A stretch of 64,000 nucleotides of DNA from Legionella septentrionalis (GTDB lineage: Bacteria; Pseudomonadota; Gammaproteobacteria; Legionellales; Legionellaceae): positions 17,363-81,362 of the forward strand of contig NZ_RZGS01000009.1 of NCBI RefSeq assembly GCF_003989745.1. Reading direction: 5' to 3'. Positions 37,489-47,192 of this stretch are shown here, piece by piece. The notes below the pieces were generated by a model. That model did not search any database. It worked only from the letters and a program-made list of their open reading frames with translations, and was not told the DNA's origin. How positions within the stretch are numbered: the stretch's first letter is position 1; every line of letters begins with the position of its first letter. Made by a program: the position numbers and the translations under genes.

Positions 37489-38247
37489 ATGTCAAACCTT
37501 CGCATAGATCGCACCCCACGCCAATTAAGCCTGTGCACTTATGGGACTGAGATACAACAACACACGCATGGGTTTGCTCAATTTGTACTGCCTGTCCAAG
37601 GGAGTCTTGAACTGGAAATGGGTGGAGCAGCAGGAAAAGTTACCACTGAAACCGCGGCACTTATTTTGCCCGACACGGTTCACAGTTTTGCCGGCAGCCC
37701 GAATAATTCATTTATAGTTTTTAATGTGCCGGAACAAGACATCTGCTTAAGTCAGGTCCCAACTTCAGGGTTCATCAATTTAAATGAAGTTACAAAAAAA
37801 TTTCTGCACTTTACGCAAACATATCTGGCTTTAAATAATCCTTCTCATGCAATTTTGGATACGGACATTCTGTTACAAAATTTATTGCTGAATCTTCTGC
37901 ATAGATTCCCTCGCAACGAGGATAAATTAGTCGGGCAAATTAAAAAATGGATTGATAAAAATTATGCGGCCAAAATTCAGCTAAAAGAATTGGCTAAAAT
38001 TTTCCACTTAAGTCAGAGCCAGCTACAGCGCCGCTTCAAATATTTCACGGGTTTGGGGCTAGCGGAATATTGGCGTAATAGACGGATAGAACACGCAAAA
38101 TTGCTTTTGGAATTTTCAAATTCAAACGTTAAAACCATTGCTTATACTGTGGGTTATGAGAATATTTCAGCATTTACCCGGCGCTTCACTGCCCTATATG
38201 GCATTCCACCTTGTACATGGCGAAAAATAAAACGCAACCATTTTTAA
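37489..38247 (+). CDS. AraC-family transcriptional regulator with cupin domain
   Basis: 252 residues. N-terminal cupin-like sensor domain (THGFAQFVLPVQGSLELEM, ~20-100), then a two-helix-turn-helix AraC domain (~150-250) with LKELAKIFHLSQSQLQRRFK and NSNVKTIAYTVGYENISAFTRRF. Usually activates neighbouring genes on ligand binding. Divergent from the small secreted protein gene; the next gene on the same strand is an ABC exporter, a possible target. Confidence 0.9.
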   Translation: MSNLRIDRTPRQLSLCTYGTEIQQHTHGFAQFVLPVQGSLELEMGGAAGKVTTETAALILPDTVHSFAGSPNNSFIVFNVPEQDICLSQVPTSGFINLNEVTKKFLHFTQTYLALNNPSHAILDTDILLQNLLLNLLHRFPRNEDKLVGQIKKWIDKNYAAKIQLKELAKIFHLSQSQLQRRFKYFTGLGLAEYWRNRRIEHAKLLLEFSNSNVKTIAYTVGYENISAFTRRFTALYGIPPCTWRKIKRNHF

Positions 38248-38546
38248 GCCTATAGGTTTTAGTAAGGACATTGACTCTGGTGTGCATTTAATTATATAAT
38301 TGCGCCATTATTAAGCAAAATTCACAAAGCAGACCTTTCTTCCCATTAACTTTTGAGAATTTATGCTGATTTTATCCCATTGTTATTCATTTTAATTTTA
38401 ATTGTCATCCGGCTTTATTTTCAGGATGCATCATCGTGCAATCCCTGGCGCTTTTTTCCTGGTTAACTCATCTTATCGGTGAAATACCTTGGGTCTAATA
38501 ATGCGATAATCTAGCAGCAATTATTGCAAAATTTGGAGCAATTTAA
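38248..38546 (+). promoter_or_regulatory. Leader region with a promoter candidate for the ABC exporter
   Basis: TTGACT at 38271-38276 and TATAAT at 38295-38300 are spaced 18 bases, a good sigma-70 promoter pointing at the exporter. Transcripts would carry a ~240-base untranslated leader. No known riboswitch is recognised; a short T run occurs at ~38452. Confidence 0.55.
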
Positions 38547-40319
38547 ATGAGCGCTTTTTTCCCAAAAACACTAACCATCCGGGAATTCTTATGGAGCATT
38601 ATTAAACCGTATCGCTGGTGGTATATCCTGCTTTTCCAAGCGTCTTTCGTAACCGCTTTATATGTATTTGCTAATAACTATTCCTTAAAGTTACTGGTGG
38701 ACGCTTTTTCCCTAGAAACCAGTGCAGGCGAAATGCATCATCTTATCTACCCGATTACGCTGTTCATTGCAGCACAGATTATATTGGATATTTCCTGGCG
38801 CCTGAGCAATATTGCAGCCTGGAAGGCGGAACCGCATATCCGCCGCAATTTATTATTAACTGCCTATGATTATGTTCAACATCATTCATATGCTTATTTC
38901 CAAAATACACAAAGTGGTTCTGTAGTTAGCAAGTTAAAAGGATTATTAGATAAATACGACAGCATTTTAAACAATATTAACCATGTAATCGGCAAAAATT
39001 TCTTTGTGGTTGTTCTATCTATTTTTGTACTTTTATTGGTGAATACTGCTGTATTTATTTTTATGCTGGGATGGTGTGCCCTGGTAGTGGCAGTCCTGTA
39101 TCCAATGGGCTTAAAGCTTAATCAGTTGTCAGAAGATGCGGCGGAAAGCAAGCATACGGTCATAGGCTTATTTGCAGACAACATCACCAATATTTTCTCC
39201 TTATTTCATTTTGCAACCCGCCGTCTGGAATTGGAGCGTGCTCAACAATTTATGTCTAAAGATTATGTGCCGCGCCATGTCAACCTGCATAAATATGATT
39301 TTAAATTCAACCTGGTGGGGACTTTCCTATACTGGTTCATGATCATTGCGGTTTTTATCTTTATGGTCTATCTACGCGAACAAGGAAAAATCTCCATCGG
39401 TGATTTTGTATTTGTCATGCTGACCGCAATTGCGATTTCTTTTGACTTATGGGCACTTATCGCAGGGTTATGTGAGTTTATGAAGGAAGTTGGCGATTTT
39501 AAATCTTCTTTCTCGGTGTTAGCCACACCCCACAGTATGCTCGATCATCCCACAGCTAAACCCGCCACCCTGGTAAAAGGGGCGATTGAATTTAAAAACT
39601 TGTCATTTAAATACGATGCTGAAAACACGGTATTCGAAAATCTGAATCTAACTATCGCGGCCGGTGAAAAAATTGGCTTAATCGGTCATTCCGGTGCCGG
39701 AAAATCAACGCTGATTTCATTACTTCTTAAAAATTTCCGTCCCGCTTCAGGGGAGATTTTGCTCGATGGACAAAACATTGAAATCATTACTGCCGATTCC
39801 TTGCGCAGGCAAATTGCCTTGATACCACAAGATATCATGCTTTTTCATCGCAGCATCGGGGAAAATATTGCTTATGCCAAAGAAGATGCGTCCCAGGCAG
39901 AAGTACAAGAAGCAGCGCAACTGGCCAATATCCATGCCTTTATTATGTCGCTCCCGCAACAATACGGCACTGCAGTCGGTGAGCGTGGCGTGAAATTATC
40001 AGGAGGGCAAAGGCAGCGTATCGCCATTGCACGCGCTTTTTTGAAGAAAGCACCGATTATCGTCCTTGATGAAGCCACATCGAGTCTTGATAGCATCACG
40101 GAACAACAAATTCAGCAATCGATTGATGCCATGCTGACCCAAAATAACGCAACCGTGATTGCGATTGCCCATCGCCTATCAACTATACGCCACATGGATA
40201 GGATTATTGTTTTAGGGGACGGAAAAATTATTGAACAAGGTAGCTTTAACGAGCTTATTGATAATGCGGGTTATTTCAAAAAGCTTTGGGACAGTCAAGT
40301 GAATGGCATGGTCTTATAA
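38547..40319 (+). CDS. ABC exporter, fused permease and ATPase (MsbA-like type)
   Basis: 590 residues. Six membrane segments in residues ~20-320, then an ATPase domain with Walker A GHSGAGKST, the ABC signature LSGGQRQR, Walker B IIVLDEATS and the switch His in IAHRLST. A half-transporter that dimerises to export lipids, peptides or drugs; substrate unknown. It belongs to the class of heterogeneous 'ABC transporter ATP-binding/permease' proteins, not clearly MsbA. SD GGAGC. It converges with the CorC-type gene, 2 bases apart. Confidence 0.92.
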   Translation: MSAFFPKTLTIREFLWSIIKPYRWWYILLFQASFVTALYVFANNYSLKLLVDAFSLETSAGEMHHLIYPITLFIAAQIILDISWRLSNIAAWKAEPHIRRNLLLTAYDYVQHHSYAYFQNTQSGSVVSKLKGLLDKYDSILNNINHVIGKNFFVVVLSIFVLLLVNTAVFIFMLGWCALVVAVLYPMGLKLNQLSEDAAESKHTVIGLFADNITNIFSLFHFATRRLELERAQQFMSKDYVPRHVNLHKYDFKFNLVGTFLYWFMIIAVFIFMVYLREQGKISIGDFVFVMLTAIAISFDLWALIAGLCEFMKEVGDFKSSFSVLATPHSMLDHPTAKPATLVKGAIEFKNLSFKYDAENTVFENLNLTIAAGEKIGLIGHSGAGKSTLISLLLKNFRPASGEILLDGQNIEIITADSLRRQIALIPQDIMLFHRSIGENIAYAKEDASQAEVQEAAQLANIHAFIMSLPQQYGTAVGERGVKLSGGQRQRIAIARAFLKKAPIIVLDEATSSLDSITEQQIQQSIDAMLTQNNATVIAIAHRLSTIRHMDRIIVLGDGKIIEQGSFNELIDNAGYFKKLWDSQVNGMVL

Positions 40320-40321
40320 CT

Positions 40322-41617
40322 TCAATGCGGATAAATTCTTGCCATGAGGATGCGTGACGCCCGCATTTTTTCAATCACCACATCAAATTCTTCAAAGTGG
40401 ATTCTATCGCCTACTTTCGGGATTGAGTGCAAACGCGTAAAAACTAGCCCTGAGAAAGTTTCAATCTCTTCTTCGCCGGGATCAATTTCAAGATTTAATG
40501 CCCGCTCCAGGGAATAAATAGAACAATCACCTTTTACGGATAAACTGCCGTCTGGGTTAATCGTCCAATCTTCCTGGGTGCGGTGAAACTCATCTTTGAT
40601 GCGCCCTATTAACACATGCAATAAGTTATCCAAAGTTACAAATCCCAACAATGCTCCTTTTTTACTGTAGACTAAAGCAAAATGTGGCATGCCTTCACGA
40701 AACTTATGCAATAAATCCAGAGTAGACCAACGCTGCGGTACTTTAAGCACGGGACGCAACAACAACTTGAAATCTGGAATTTTCCCATGCTGATATAACG
40801 CGGTAAATAAATCTTTCACATGAATGATGCCGCTAATTTCTTGTGTAGCGGCATCATAAACGGGATAACGACTGTAACGGTGCTGCATCACGATGTTCAT
40901 ATTCTTTTGAACCGACTCATTTAAATTCAGCATGACCATTTCTTCCCGCGGCCTTATCACTTCTGTTACTTTAAGATCGGCAAAATCTAAAGTATGTTCA
41001 AGGATTTCCACTTCTTCTTTACTCAATTCACCATGCAAATGGCTGGCGCTTAAAATCAGCTTAATCTCATCCGTAGAATAAAAGTGCTCGCCATGCTGAC
41101 TTCGTGCCAAGCCTGTTATTTTTAATAAAAAATTTGAACAGAAATTTAAAAACCAAATGGCAGGATACATCAGCCAGTAAAATCCATATAAGGGAACCGC
41201 TGTCCATATGGAAACTTTTTCCGATTGCCGTATGGCCAGAGATTTAGGCATTAACTCACCCACCACGATATGCAAGAAGGAAAGAATGGAAAATGCGATG
41301 ATAAAGGAAACGGCAGAAGCATAGTGCGGCTTTATCCCTAAAAAGGAAAAAATTGGTTGCAACAATTCGGCAACGGCTGGCTCGCCAACCCATCCCAGCC
41401 CGAGGGAAGCCAAGGTGATGCCCAGCTGGCAAGCGGAGAGGTATGCATCCAAATGTTGATGGATGTAAGAAAGAATACGACCGCGGAATCCATATAATTC
41501 CATAATCACGGCGACCCGGGTATGCCGTAATTTTACCATCCCAAATTCGGCAGCAACAAAAAACGCATTCAACAATACCAATGCGAACGCTATTAAAAGC
41601 AAAACTATCTGCATCAT
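40322..41617 (-). CDS. HlyC/CorC family transporter (CNNM/CBS domain protein)
   Basis: 431 residues. DUF21/CNNM membrane domain (~1-200, with LLNAFFVAAEFGMVKLRHTRV and ACQLGITLASLGLGWVGEPA), two CBS domains (~215-340, with VIRPREEMVMLN and GIIHVKDLF) and a CorC_HlyC domain at the end (~355-430). The family is linked to magnesium/cobalt efflux and membrane transport. SD AAGGA. Confidence 0.92.
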   Translation of the reverse strand: MMQIVLLLIAFALVLLNAFFVAAEFGMVKLRHTRVAVIMELYGFRGRILSYIHQHLDAYLSACQLGITLASLGLGWVGEPAVAELLQPIFSFLGIKPHYASAVSFIIAFSILSFLHIVVGELMPKSLAIRQSEKVSIWTAVPLYGFYWLMYPAIWFLNFCSNFLLKITGLARSQHGEHFYSTDEIKLILSASHLHGELSKEEVEILEHTLDFADLKVTEVIRPREEMVMLNLNESVQKNMNIVMQHRYSRYPVYDAATQEISGIIHVKDLFTALYQHGKIPDFKLLLRPVLKVPQRWSTLDLLHKFREGMPHFALVYSKKGALLGFVTLDNLLHVLIGRIKDEFHRTQEDWTINPDGSLSVKGDCSIYSLERALNLEIDPGEEEIETFSGLVFTRLHSIPKVGDRIHFEEFDVVIEKMRASRILMARIYPH

Positions 41618-41720
41618 GGCTGCGTCCTTATCTTTGTGGCTTGTTTATTTCTATACAAATAAAAAGTTCTAAAGCAAAATAGCGAAATTTACAAAAACAT
41701 GTGCCCACCAAAGAGTATAC

Positions 41721-42602
41721 ATGAGAGAATTCGAGCAAAACATCATGAACTTGTTCGGCTCCCAAGGCAAATCTTGGTTGCAGGCATTACCTGCAACCTT
41801 GAAAAAATTAGCGACAGAATGGAAATTATCTGATTTAAAACCCTTGTCTAATTTGAGCTACAACTTCGTCGTAAAAGCCATGCACGGCCAGCAACTCCCT
41901 GTAGTTTTAAAACTAAGTTGTGATGCAACCTCCACGCGAAATGAAGTTAAGGCATTACAGCACTTTCAGGGACATGGTTGCATTAAGCTTTTAAAAATAA
42001 ATTGGCAGCACCATGCCATTTTGCTGGAGCAAGCCATTCCAGGCCAAACATTAAAAACTCATTACCCGCTACAATTTTCTGAAGCCGTGAATGCTTATGC
42101 AAGTGTTGTAGAAACACTTCTTCATAAACCTACTATTTCACAACGATTTCCAATGGTACATGATTGGTTAAAAGCACTGGACGAAGCTTGCAATTCCCAT
42201 ATTCCAAACTCACTACTCTTGCAGGCAATTGCCCTGAAAAATGATCTTTTAAACTCTCCCGAAAGCTATTTTGTGCTGCATGGTGACTTGCACCATGACA
42301 ATATTCTCATGCATAAAGGCCAATGGGTTGCTATCGACCCCAAAGGCATCGTTGGAGAAAAGGCATTTGAAGCTGCAGCATTTGACTTCATAACTCGAGC
42401 TGAATTAGCGAATAAAGCAGATGTTAAAGACATCTTGCAAATGCGGATCCATATTTTGGCAAACGCTCTTAATTTAAGTCCTGTACGGTTAACCCAATGG
42501 ATTTTTGTGCGCCTGATACTTGCAGCAGCCTGGTTTGCCGAGGATAAAGGTGATCCTTCCTATCCACTTATCTTGGCCAGGATTTTGCGTCCCCTGCTTT
42601 AG
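41721..42602 (+). CDS. Aminoglycoside/hydroxyurea phosphotransferase-type kinase
   Basis: 293 residues. APH fold: LSYNFVVKAMHGQQLPVVLKL (ATP-binding Lys), FVLHGDLHHDNIL with the catalytic Asp, and WVAIDPKGIVGE with the metal-binding Asp. This HGDLHHDN and DPKGIVGE spelling belongs to the APH_6_hur (streptomycin 6-kinase/hydroxyurea) subfamily. In a non-producer it may be a resistance gene or a kinase of a small metabolite; resistance is not shown. The first ATG is kept because FEQNIMNLFGSQG aligns with family members. Confidence 0.85.
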   Translation: MREFEQNIMNLFGSQGKSWLQALPATLKKLATEWKLSDLKPLSNLSYNFVVKAMHGQQLPVVLKLSCDATSTRNEVKALQHFQGHGCIKLLKINWQHHAILLEQAIPGQTLKTHYPLQFSEAVNAYASVVETLLHKPTISQRFPMVHDWLKALDEACNSHIPNSLLLQAIALKNDLLNSPESYFVLHGDLHHDNILMHKGQWVAIDPKGIVGEKAFEAAAFDFITRAELANKADVKDILQMRIHILANALNLSPVRLTQWIFVRLILAAAWFAEDKGDPSYPLILARILRPLL

Positions 42603-42764
42603 CCATCAGCCCAATATATTGAGTTATTTAATCGTTCTTACCTACCCATAAAAATTTTCCCTGTTTATCCCATGCATTTTTTGGCAAAGTAATTGCATCT
42701 TGCGGGTAATCCCTACCATCCTTAACGCGGATATAATGAAAGCTTTTATACTTAAGGAGTAAAT

Positions 42765-43100
42765 ATGATGCTGTCCTATCAAGAATTCGCACAAATTGAT
42801 ATCCGCACCGGCACCATAGTAAAAGCAGAACCTTTCCCGCGTGTTAAGAAGCCTGCCTATAAAGTGTGGGTAGATTTTGGTGCGGAACTGGGGATATTGC
42901 AAACTTCCGCGCAAATTACCATCCGGTATGCTCTTAAGACGCTTATTGGCCGCCAAGTGTTGGGGTGCATTAATCTTGGTGAAAAAAATATTGCCGGGTT
43001 TATTTCACAATTTTTATTATTAGGATTTGCTGATGAAAATGGCGCTATTTGTTTGGCGACTGTGGATCCGCGTGTACCTAATGGGCAAAAAATGCACTAA
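42765..43100 (+). CDS. csaA: CsaA-type tRNA-binding protein
   Basis: 111 residues, the full CsaA length. It is one OB fold: FAQIDIRTGTIVKAEPFPRV, KPAYKVWVDFGAELGI, QVLGCINLGEKNIAGF and the C-terminal GAICLATVDPRVPNG. CsaA binds tRNA and was described as a secretion-linked chaperone. SD AAGGAG; a TATAAT box sits 28 bases upstream at 42732-42737. Followed by proB and proA on the same strand. Confidence 0.92.
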   Translation: MMLSYQEFAQIDIRTGTIVKAEPFPRVKKPAYKVWVDFGAELGILQTSAQITIRYALKTLIGRQVLGCINLGEKNIAGFISQFLLLGFADENGAICLATVDPRVPNGQKMH

Positions 43101-43128
43101 TCTTATTCATAGAACCCTGCGAGATATT

Positions 43129-44196
43129 ATGAAACTGGTTATTAAAGTTGGAACACAAAGCATTCTGGCGGCGGACGGCACCCCATTTGAGCCGGTTATG
43201 GAACATTTGGTCGAGCAAATTGCGCTGTTTAAGAAAGATGGGCACCAGGTGGTACTGGTCAGTTCCGGAGCCGTTGGCTCCGGACGCAAAATTGCAGAGC
43301 AGCTTCTTGGCCGCACTTATGGCAATGCAATTGGTGAAAAGCAAGTGCTGGCTTCATTGGGCCAACCTGAACTCATGCACCGCTATGCCCTCATGTGTAA
43401 AAAACATGGATTATTAGCTGCGCAATTGCTGCTGACTAAGCAAGATTTCCATACCCGCCAGCATTACTTAAATATTGCAAGGCTTTTGCATGAAGTATTT
43501 AACCACAAGATCATCATCCCCATCATCAATGAAAATGACAGCGTCGCCATCGAAGAGCTGATGTTTACCGATAATGATGAATTGGCAGGATTAATCGCAG
43601 CACAAGTAAATGCCGATAAATTGATCATTTTGAGCAATATTTCCGGAGTATATACAGCTCATCCTGCAAAAGCTGGAGCAGAGTTAATTTCCTGCATTCA
43701 TCCAGATGATCAGTGGCCGGAAGTTTCCGCGCTTAAAAGTCAACATGGACGTGGCGGCATGCTGAGCAAATTGGCGATTGCGCGAAAAATGTCAAGCTTA
43801 GGCATTACCACCCATATTCTTAGCATGGATACGCCGTCCGTTCTTACACGCATCTTAAATGATGAGCCAATCGGAACTAAAATTTTGCCGCGCAAGAAAA
43901 AATCCCCCCTAAAACGCTGGATTGCATTCAGTGAAAAACAAGCAGGCTCGATAACAGTCAATCCTTGTTTATTTGCTATCTTAAAAGAAAACTTACGGAT
44001 CATCAGCTTACTGCCGGTAGGCATTCAATCCTGCCACGGAAATTTTAAAAGAGGGGATTTAATTGAAATTTTAGGCCCTAATCAGGAACGACTAGGGGTT
44101 GGAATTGCCCGCTATGGTGCCGAAAAACTACAAGAACTTCTTGGTCAAAAGGATAAACCAGTCTTTATTCATTATGATCATTTGCATATTTTTTAG
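43129..44196 (+). CDS. proB: Glutamate 5-kinase
   Basis: 355 residues from the ATG at 43129 (MKLVIKVGTQSILAAD); the open frame runs further upstream through csaA, but that part is unrelated. Amino-acid kinase domain: VVLVSSGAVGSGR, GEKQVLASLGQPELM, IINENDSVAIEELMF, FTDNDELAGL, then GRGGMLSKLAIARKM. The C-terminal PUA domain is residues ~265-355. It phosphorylates glutamate in the first step of proline synthesis. Followed by proA after 9 bases. Confidence 0.96.
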   Translation: MKLVIKVGTQSILAADGTPFEPVMEHLVEQIALFKKDGHQVVLVSSGAVGSGRKIAEQLLGRTYGNAIGEKQVLASLGQPELMHRYALMCKKHGLLAAQLLLTKQDFHTRQHYLNIARLLHEVFNHKIIIPIINENDSVAIEELMFTDNDELAGLIAAQVNADKLIILSNISGVYTAHPAKAGAELISCIHPDDQWPEVSALKSQHGRGGMLSKLAIARKMSSLGITTHILSMDTPSVLTRILNDEPIGTKILPRKKKSPLKRWIAFSEKQAGSITVNPCLFAILKENLRIISLLPVGIQSCHGNFKRGDLIEILGPNQERLGVGIARYGAEKLQELLGQKDKPVFIHYDHLHIF

Positions 44197-44205
44197 GAAT
44201 TCAAG

Positions 44206-45456
44206 ATGGATGAAGTTTTACGTCGCTTAACTCAAATAAAAGCAGAAAGCCATTGCCTGAGCTTAATGCCCGCAGAAATCCGGCAAAAAATCTTGTTGGA
44301 TTTAGCCAAAACATTAAGGGAAGAAAGCATCACGATTATTTCCGAAAACCAAAAAGATTTGCTTTTAATGCAGGAAGATGATCCCCGCCACGATCGGTTG
44401 TTGCTGAGCCAGGAACGCATTGATTCCATAGCAAACGATGTAGAATCCGTGGCTTCTTTACCTAACCCTCTGGGGGGCATCCTTGAAAATAAAAAGCTTC
44501 CCAATGGCTTGGTGCTGCAAAAAGTCCCGGTGCCGCTTGGTGTTGTATCGGTGATTTATGAATCCAGGCCCAACGTGACCGTGGATGTATTTGCTTTGTG
44601 CTTTAAAACCGGCAATGCCTGCGTTTTGAAAGGAGGGAAGGAAGCGTATCACAGCAATGCCTGCCTGGTTTCCTTAATCCATAACGTGTTAAAAAAACAC
44701 TCTGTTTCGCCTTTAGCCATTTATTTGTTGCCTGCAGAGCGCGAAGCTTTGCACGTGTTATTAAAAGCTGTGCATCTGGTAGATGTTTGCATTCCCAGAG
44801 GCGGACAATCCTTGATAAATTTTGTACGGGAACATGCCCGGATCCCTGTCATCGAAACCGGAGCAGGCATTGTCCACACGTATTTTGATGCCAGCGGCGA
44901 TCTCGAAAAAGGACGGCTGATTGTACACAATGCAAAAACCAGGCGCGTTAGCGTATGTAATGCCTTGGATACATTGATTATTCATCAAGGACGCTTATCC
45001 AGCCTGCCTGCCTTGGTGGAGCTACTGGCAGCAAAACAAGTGGAATTATATGCTGATGAGACGAGCCATCAGGCTCTTTTGGGGAGTTACCCACAAGCCT
45101 TATTACAGCACGCGCAGAAAGAAGATTTCGGACGCGAATTTTTATCTTACAAAATGGCAATTAAAGCCGTTCCTTCTCTGGAAAGAGCGGTGCGGCATAT
45201 TCAGCAATATACATCCGGACACAGCGAAGCCATTATTGCCGAGGATAAATCAGCCATTGCTTATTTTACCCAGCAAGTGGATGCAGCAGCCGTGTACGTG
45301 AATGCTTCAACAGCATTTACCGACGGCGGACAATTTGGGTTAGGCGCTGAGATTGGCATCAGCACACAAAAACTGCATGCACGCGGCCCCATGGCCTTGG
45401 AAGCCTTAACCAGCTACAAATGGCTGGTTTTCGGCGAAGGACAGATACGCAGTTAA
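44206..45456 (+). CDS. proA: Gamma-glutamyl phosphate reductase
   Basis: 416 residues, full length. Aldehyde-dehydrogenase-like fold with VPLGVVSVIYESRPNVTVD, CVLKGGKEA, PVIETGAGIVH, and the catalytic Cys in RRVSVCNALDT. Second step of proline synthesis: gamma-glutamyl phosphate to glutamate semialdehyde with NADPH. Coupled to proB; SD AGGAATT. The C-terminal FGLGAEIGISTQKLHARGPM is diagnostic. Confidence 0.97.
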   Translation: MDEVLRRLTQIKAESHCLSLMPAEIRQKILLDLAKTLREESITIISENQKDLLLMQEDDPRHDRLLLSQERIDSIANDVESVASLPNPLGGILENKKLPNGLVLQKVPVPLGVVSVIYESRPNVTVDVFALCFKTGNACVLKGGKEAYHSNACLVSLIHNVLKKHSVSPLAIYLLPAEREALHVLLKAVHLVDVCIPRGGQSLINFVREHARIPVIETGAGIVHTYFDASGDLEKGRLIVHNAKTRRVSVCNALDTLIIHQGRLSSLPALVELLAAKQVELYADETSHQALLGSYPQALLQHAQKEDFGREFLSYKMAIKAVPSLERAVRHIQQYTSGHSEAIIAEDKSAIAYFTQQVDAAAVYVNASTAFTDGGQFGLGAEIGISTQKLHARGPMALEALTSYKWLVFGEGQIRS

Positions 45457-45517
45457 CCGGCATGATTTACTAAAACAGTATTATCCGTGCAAGATCATGC
45501 ACGATGTGCTGAGTTTA

Positions 45518-46009
45518 CTATTTACCAAGCAATATTTGCGGGGCGGAAGAATCAGATTGTACGGACGGTTCCGTTGCTTTGTTAAAAAATGTCTGGCGCA
45601 GGCTTTCCAGAGTATCTTTGCTCAAATGTTTAGGATCAACATTCGTGGGATTGAGGAGGGAAATTTTTCTACCCGGCTGGTTTTTATCTTGCGGGCTTTT
45701 CAAACTCCAGTTAAAAAACATCGAGGAAGAAGACGAAGTCATTTCTTTAACCTCTAATTGAGCTCTTACCTCGCTCCAATTACCTTCTGGGAATATTTTC
45801 TTTTCTTGAAAAGCTTTTAGTCTTCGGCCGAGAATCTGATAGGAAACACCAAGATGCGCAGCAGCTTCGCTTAATGAATTGCAGTCACGCAATAAACCAT
45901 GCATTTGCTCTGCAGTTATTTTAAATTGTGTTTTAGGATTAAGATAGTTTTCAGGTGTGGTTACAGACCATCGCCTTGGCGATCGTTGTGGAGCAGTTTT
46001 AGTTTTCAT
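45518..46009 (-). CDS. Putative DNA-binding protein with an HTH motif
   Basis: 163 residues from the ATG at 46009; ten open residues in front are not needed. Residues ~40-70 (CNSLSEAAAHLGVSYQILGRR) have a helix-turn-helix pattern like Fis/AsnC-type domains. The rest is Ser-rich and Lys-rich, with ~75 disordered residues after it. No family recognised. Converges with proA. Could be a regulator; without a conserved second domain this is moderate evidence. Confidence 0.6.
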   Translation of the reverse strand: MKTKTAPQRSPRRWSVTTPENYLNPKTQFKITAEQMHGLLRDCNSLSEAAAHLGVSYQILGRRLKAFQEKKIFPEGNWSEVRAQLEVKEMTSSSSSMFFNWSLKSPQDKNQPGRKISLLNPTNVDPKHLSKDTLESLRQTFFNKATEPSVQSDSSAPQILLGK

Positions 46010-46039
46010 TGTGCACCATTGATTATTAAATAAAAACAA

Positions 46040-46287
46040 GATCGCTAAATTTTAATCCTATTGAATTTTTTGTGCAACTACTGTCTTTTTTTTGACACTT
46101 AAGTTATGGAAGCATAGCAGGGTTTTAAACATAAGTAAGATAGGATAACCATAAATTTTTACCAATCGAGATTGAAATTACCAAGCTAAGGTTGCACGCT
46201 ACATCCTATTTTTCACTTATGCAGCTTGAAGCAAGTCATAAACATTACGTGTAACCTTTGTGCTGCATAATAAGGTCTTTGCAATAT
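46040..46287. other. Gap between HTH gene and NUDIX gene
   Basis: About 250 AT-rich bases with no supported gene; it contains the HTH gene's promoter region. Confidence 0.3.
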
Positions 46288-46731
46288 TTACCATTCTTCC
46301 GTGAGTTCCAATTGATTTTGATATTCTAAAATACGCCGCTTTGTGGCCGGTGAAACATCGGGTGGCAATTTCTTGAGTGGGAACCATTTTTGCTCTGCAA
46401 TTTCCGGAGAATTTACTGCTTCCTGTATAAAGTGTTTGCATATAAACAAAATGATGTAATCATCCCAATGATGACGTTTATGATAAACAGAAAATAATTG
46501 TGGTTTGTGCGTTAAAATGATGCCGACTTCTTCCTTTAATTCCCGGATAATTGCTTGCGTTGGAGTTTCCCCTGCCTGAATACCGCCCCCTACTGTATAC
46601 CATCCGGCAGCATACGTGTGTCTTACTAAAAGTACTTTATCATTGTCGATGATTAATGCTCGGGCGCCCAAGGTTTTTTTGGCAAAAAAGAAACAAAATA
46701 CATTTCTTAAATAATGAAGGATTTTCCACAT
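46288..46731 (-). CDS. NUDIX hydrolase
   Basis: 147 residues. Complete Nudix box GGGIQAGETPTQAIIRELKE followed by EVGI, giving the GX5EX7REUXEEXGU pattern. Preceding YAAGWYTVGGG and the N-terminal ALIIDNDKVLLVRH strand fit the fold. Members hydrolyse nucleoside diphosphates linked to X, for example oxidised nucleotides; substrate is unknown. SD is weak. The N-terminal ~15 residues are hydrophobic. Confidence 0.9.
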   Translation of the reverse strand: MWKILHYLRNVFCFFFAKKTLGARALIIDNDKVLLVRHTYAAGWYTVGGGIQAGETPTQAIIRELKEEVGIILTHKPQLFSVYHKRHHWDDYIILFICKHFIQEAVNSPEIAEQKWFPLKKLPPDVSPATKRRILEYQNQLELTEEW

Positions 46732-46851
46732 GGCTTAAGATGAACAATGATTTACAATTCACTATAGCAGCAAATGCATTTAAGCTCACTTGCACTTTAA
46801 GTAAAGCCGTCTAGGCTTTATTTGCCCACTTGCAGAGAAAGGAGCCGAAAA

Positions 46852-47187
46852 ATGTCGCATGAAAACTATCAATCCTGCATTGATGCCTGCCATGCCTGTG
46901 CCACAGCGTGTGAACATTGCGCCAATAGCTGCCTTGAAGAGCAAACCATTCAACAGCTCGCGTCTTGTATTAAGCTGGACATCGATTGTGCCGACATTTG
47001 CATTTTGACCGCCAAATTGCTAGCTCGCGGCTCAGAGTTTGCCTTACCTGTTTCCTTGCTCTGTGCGGATATTTGTAAAACTTGTGGCGATGAATGCTCA
47101 AAACATCAAGATATGGAACATTGCAAGCGTTGCGCCGAAGCATGTTACCGCTGTGAAGCAGAATGCAGAAAAATAGCATCTGCCTAA
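46852..47187 (+). CDS. Cys-rich four-helix-bundle copper-binding protein (Csp/DUF326-like)
   Basis: 111 residues from the ATG at 46852 after AAAGGAG. Fifteen or so Cys are arranged in CxxxC and CxxC pairs along helices: CIDACHACATACEHCANSC, then CIKLDIDCADICILTA, CADICKTCGDEC and CKRCAEACYRCEAEC. This is the pattern of cytosolic copper-storage proteins (Csp3) and DUF326. No signal peptide, so the cytosolic type. Likely buffers Cu(I). Divergent from NUDIX. Confidence 0.88.
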   Translation: MSHENYQSCIDACHACATACEHCANSCLEEQTIQQLASCIKLDIDCADICILTAKLLARGSEFALPVSLLCADICKTCGDECSKHQDMEHCKRCAEACYRCEAECRKIASA

Positions 47188-47192
47188 CCATG

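Noticed and set aside
43027..43128. Extended N-terminus of proB starting inside csaA
   Set aside because: The residues before MKLVIKVGT do not belong to the kinase and overlap csaA in another frame.
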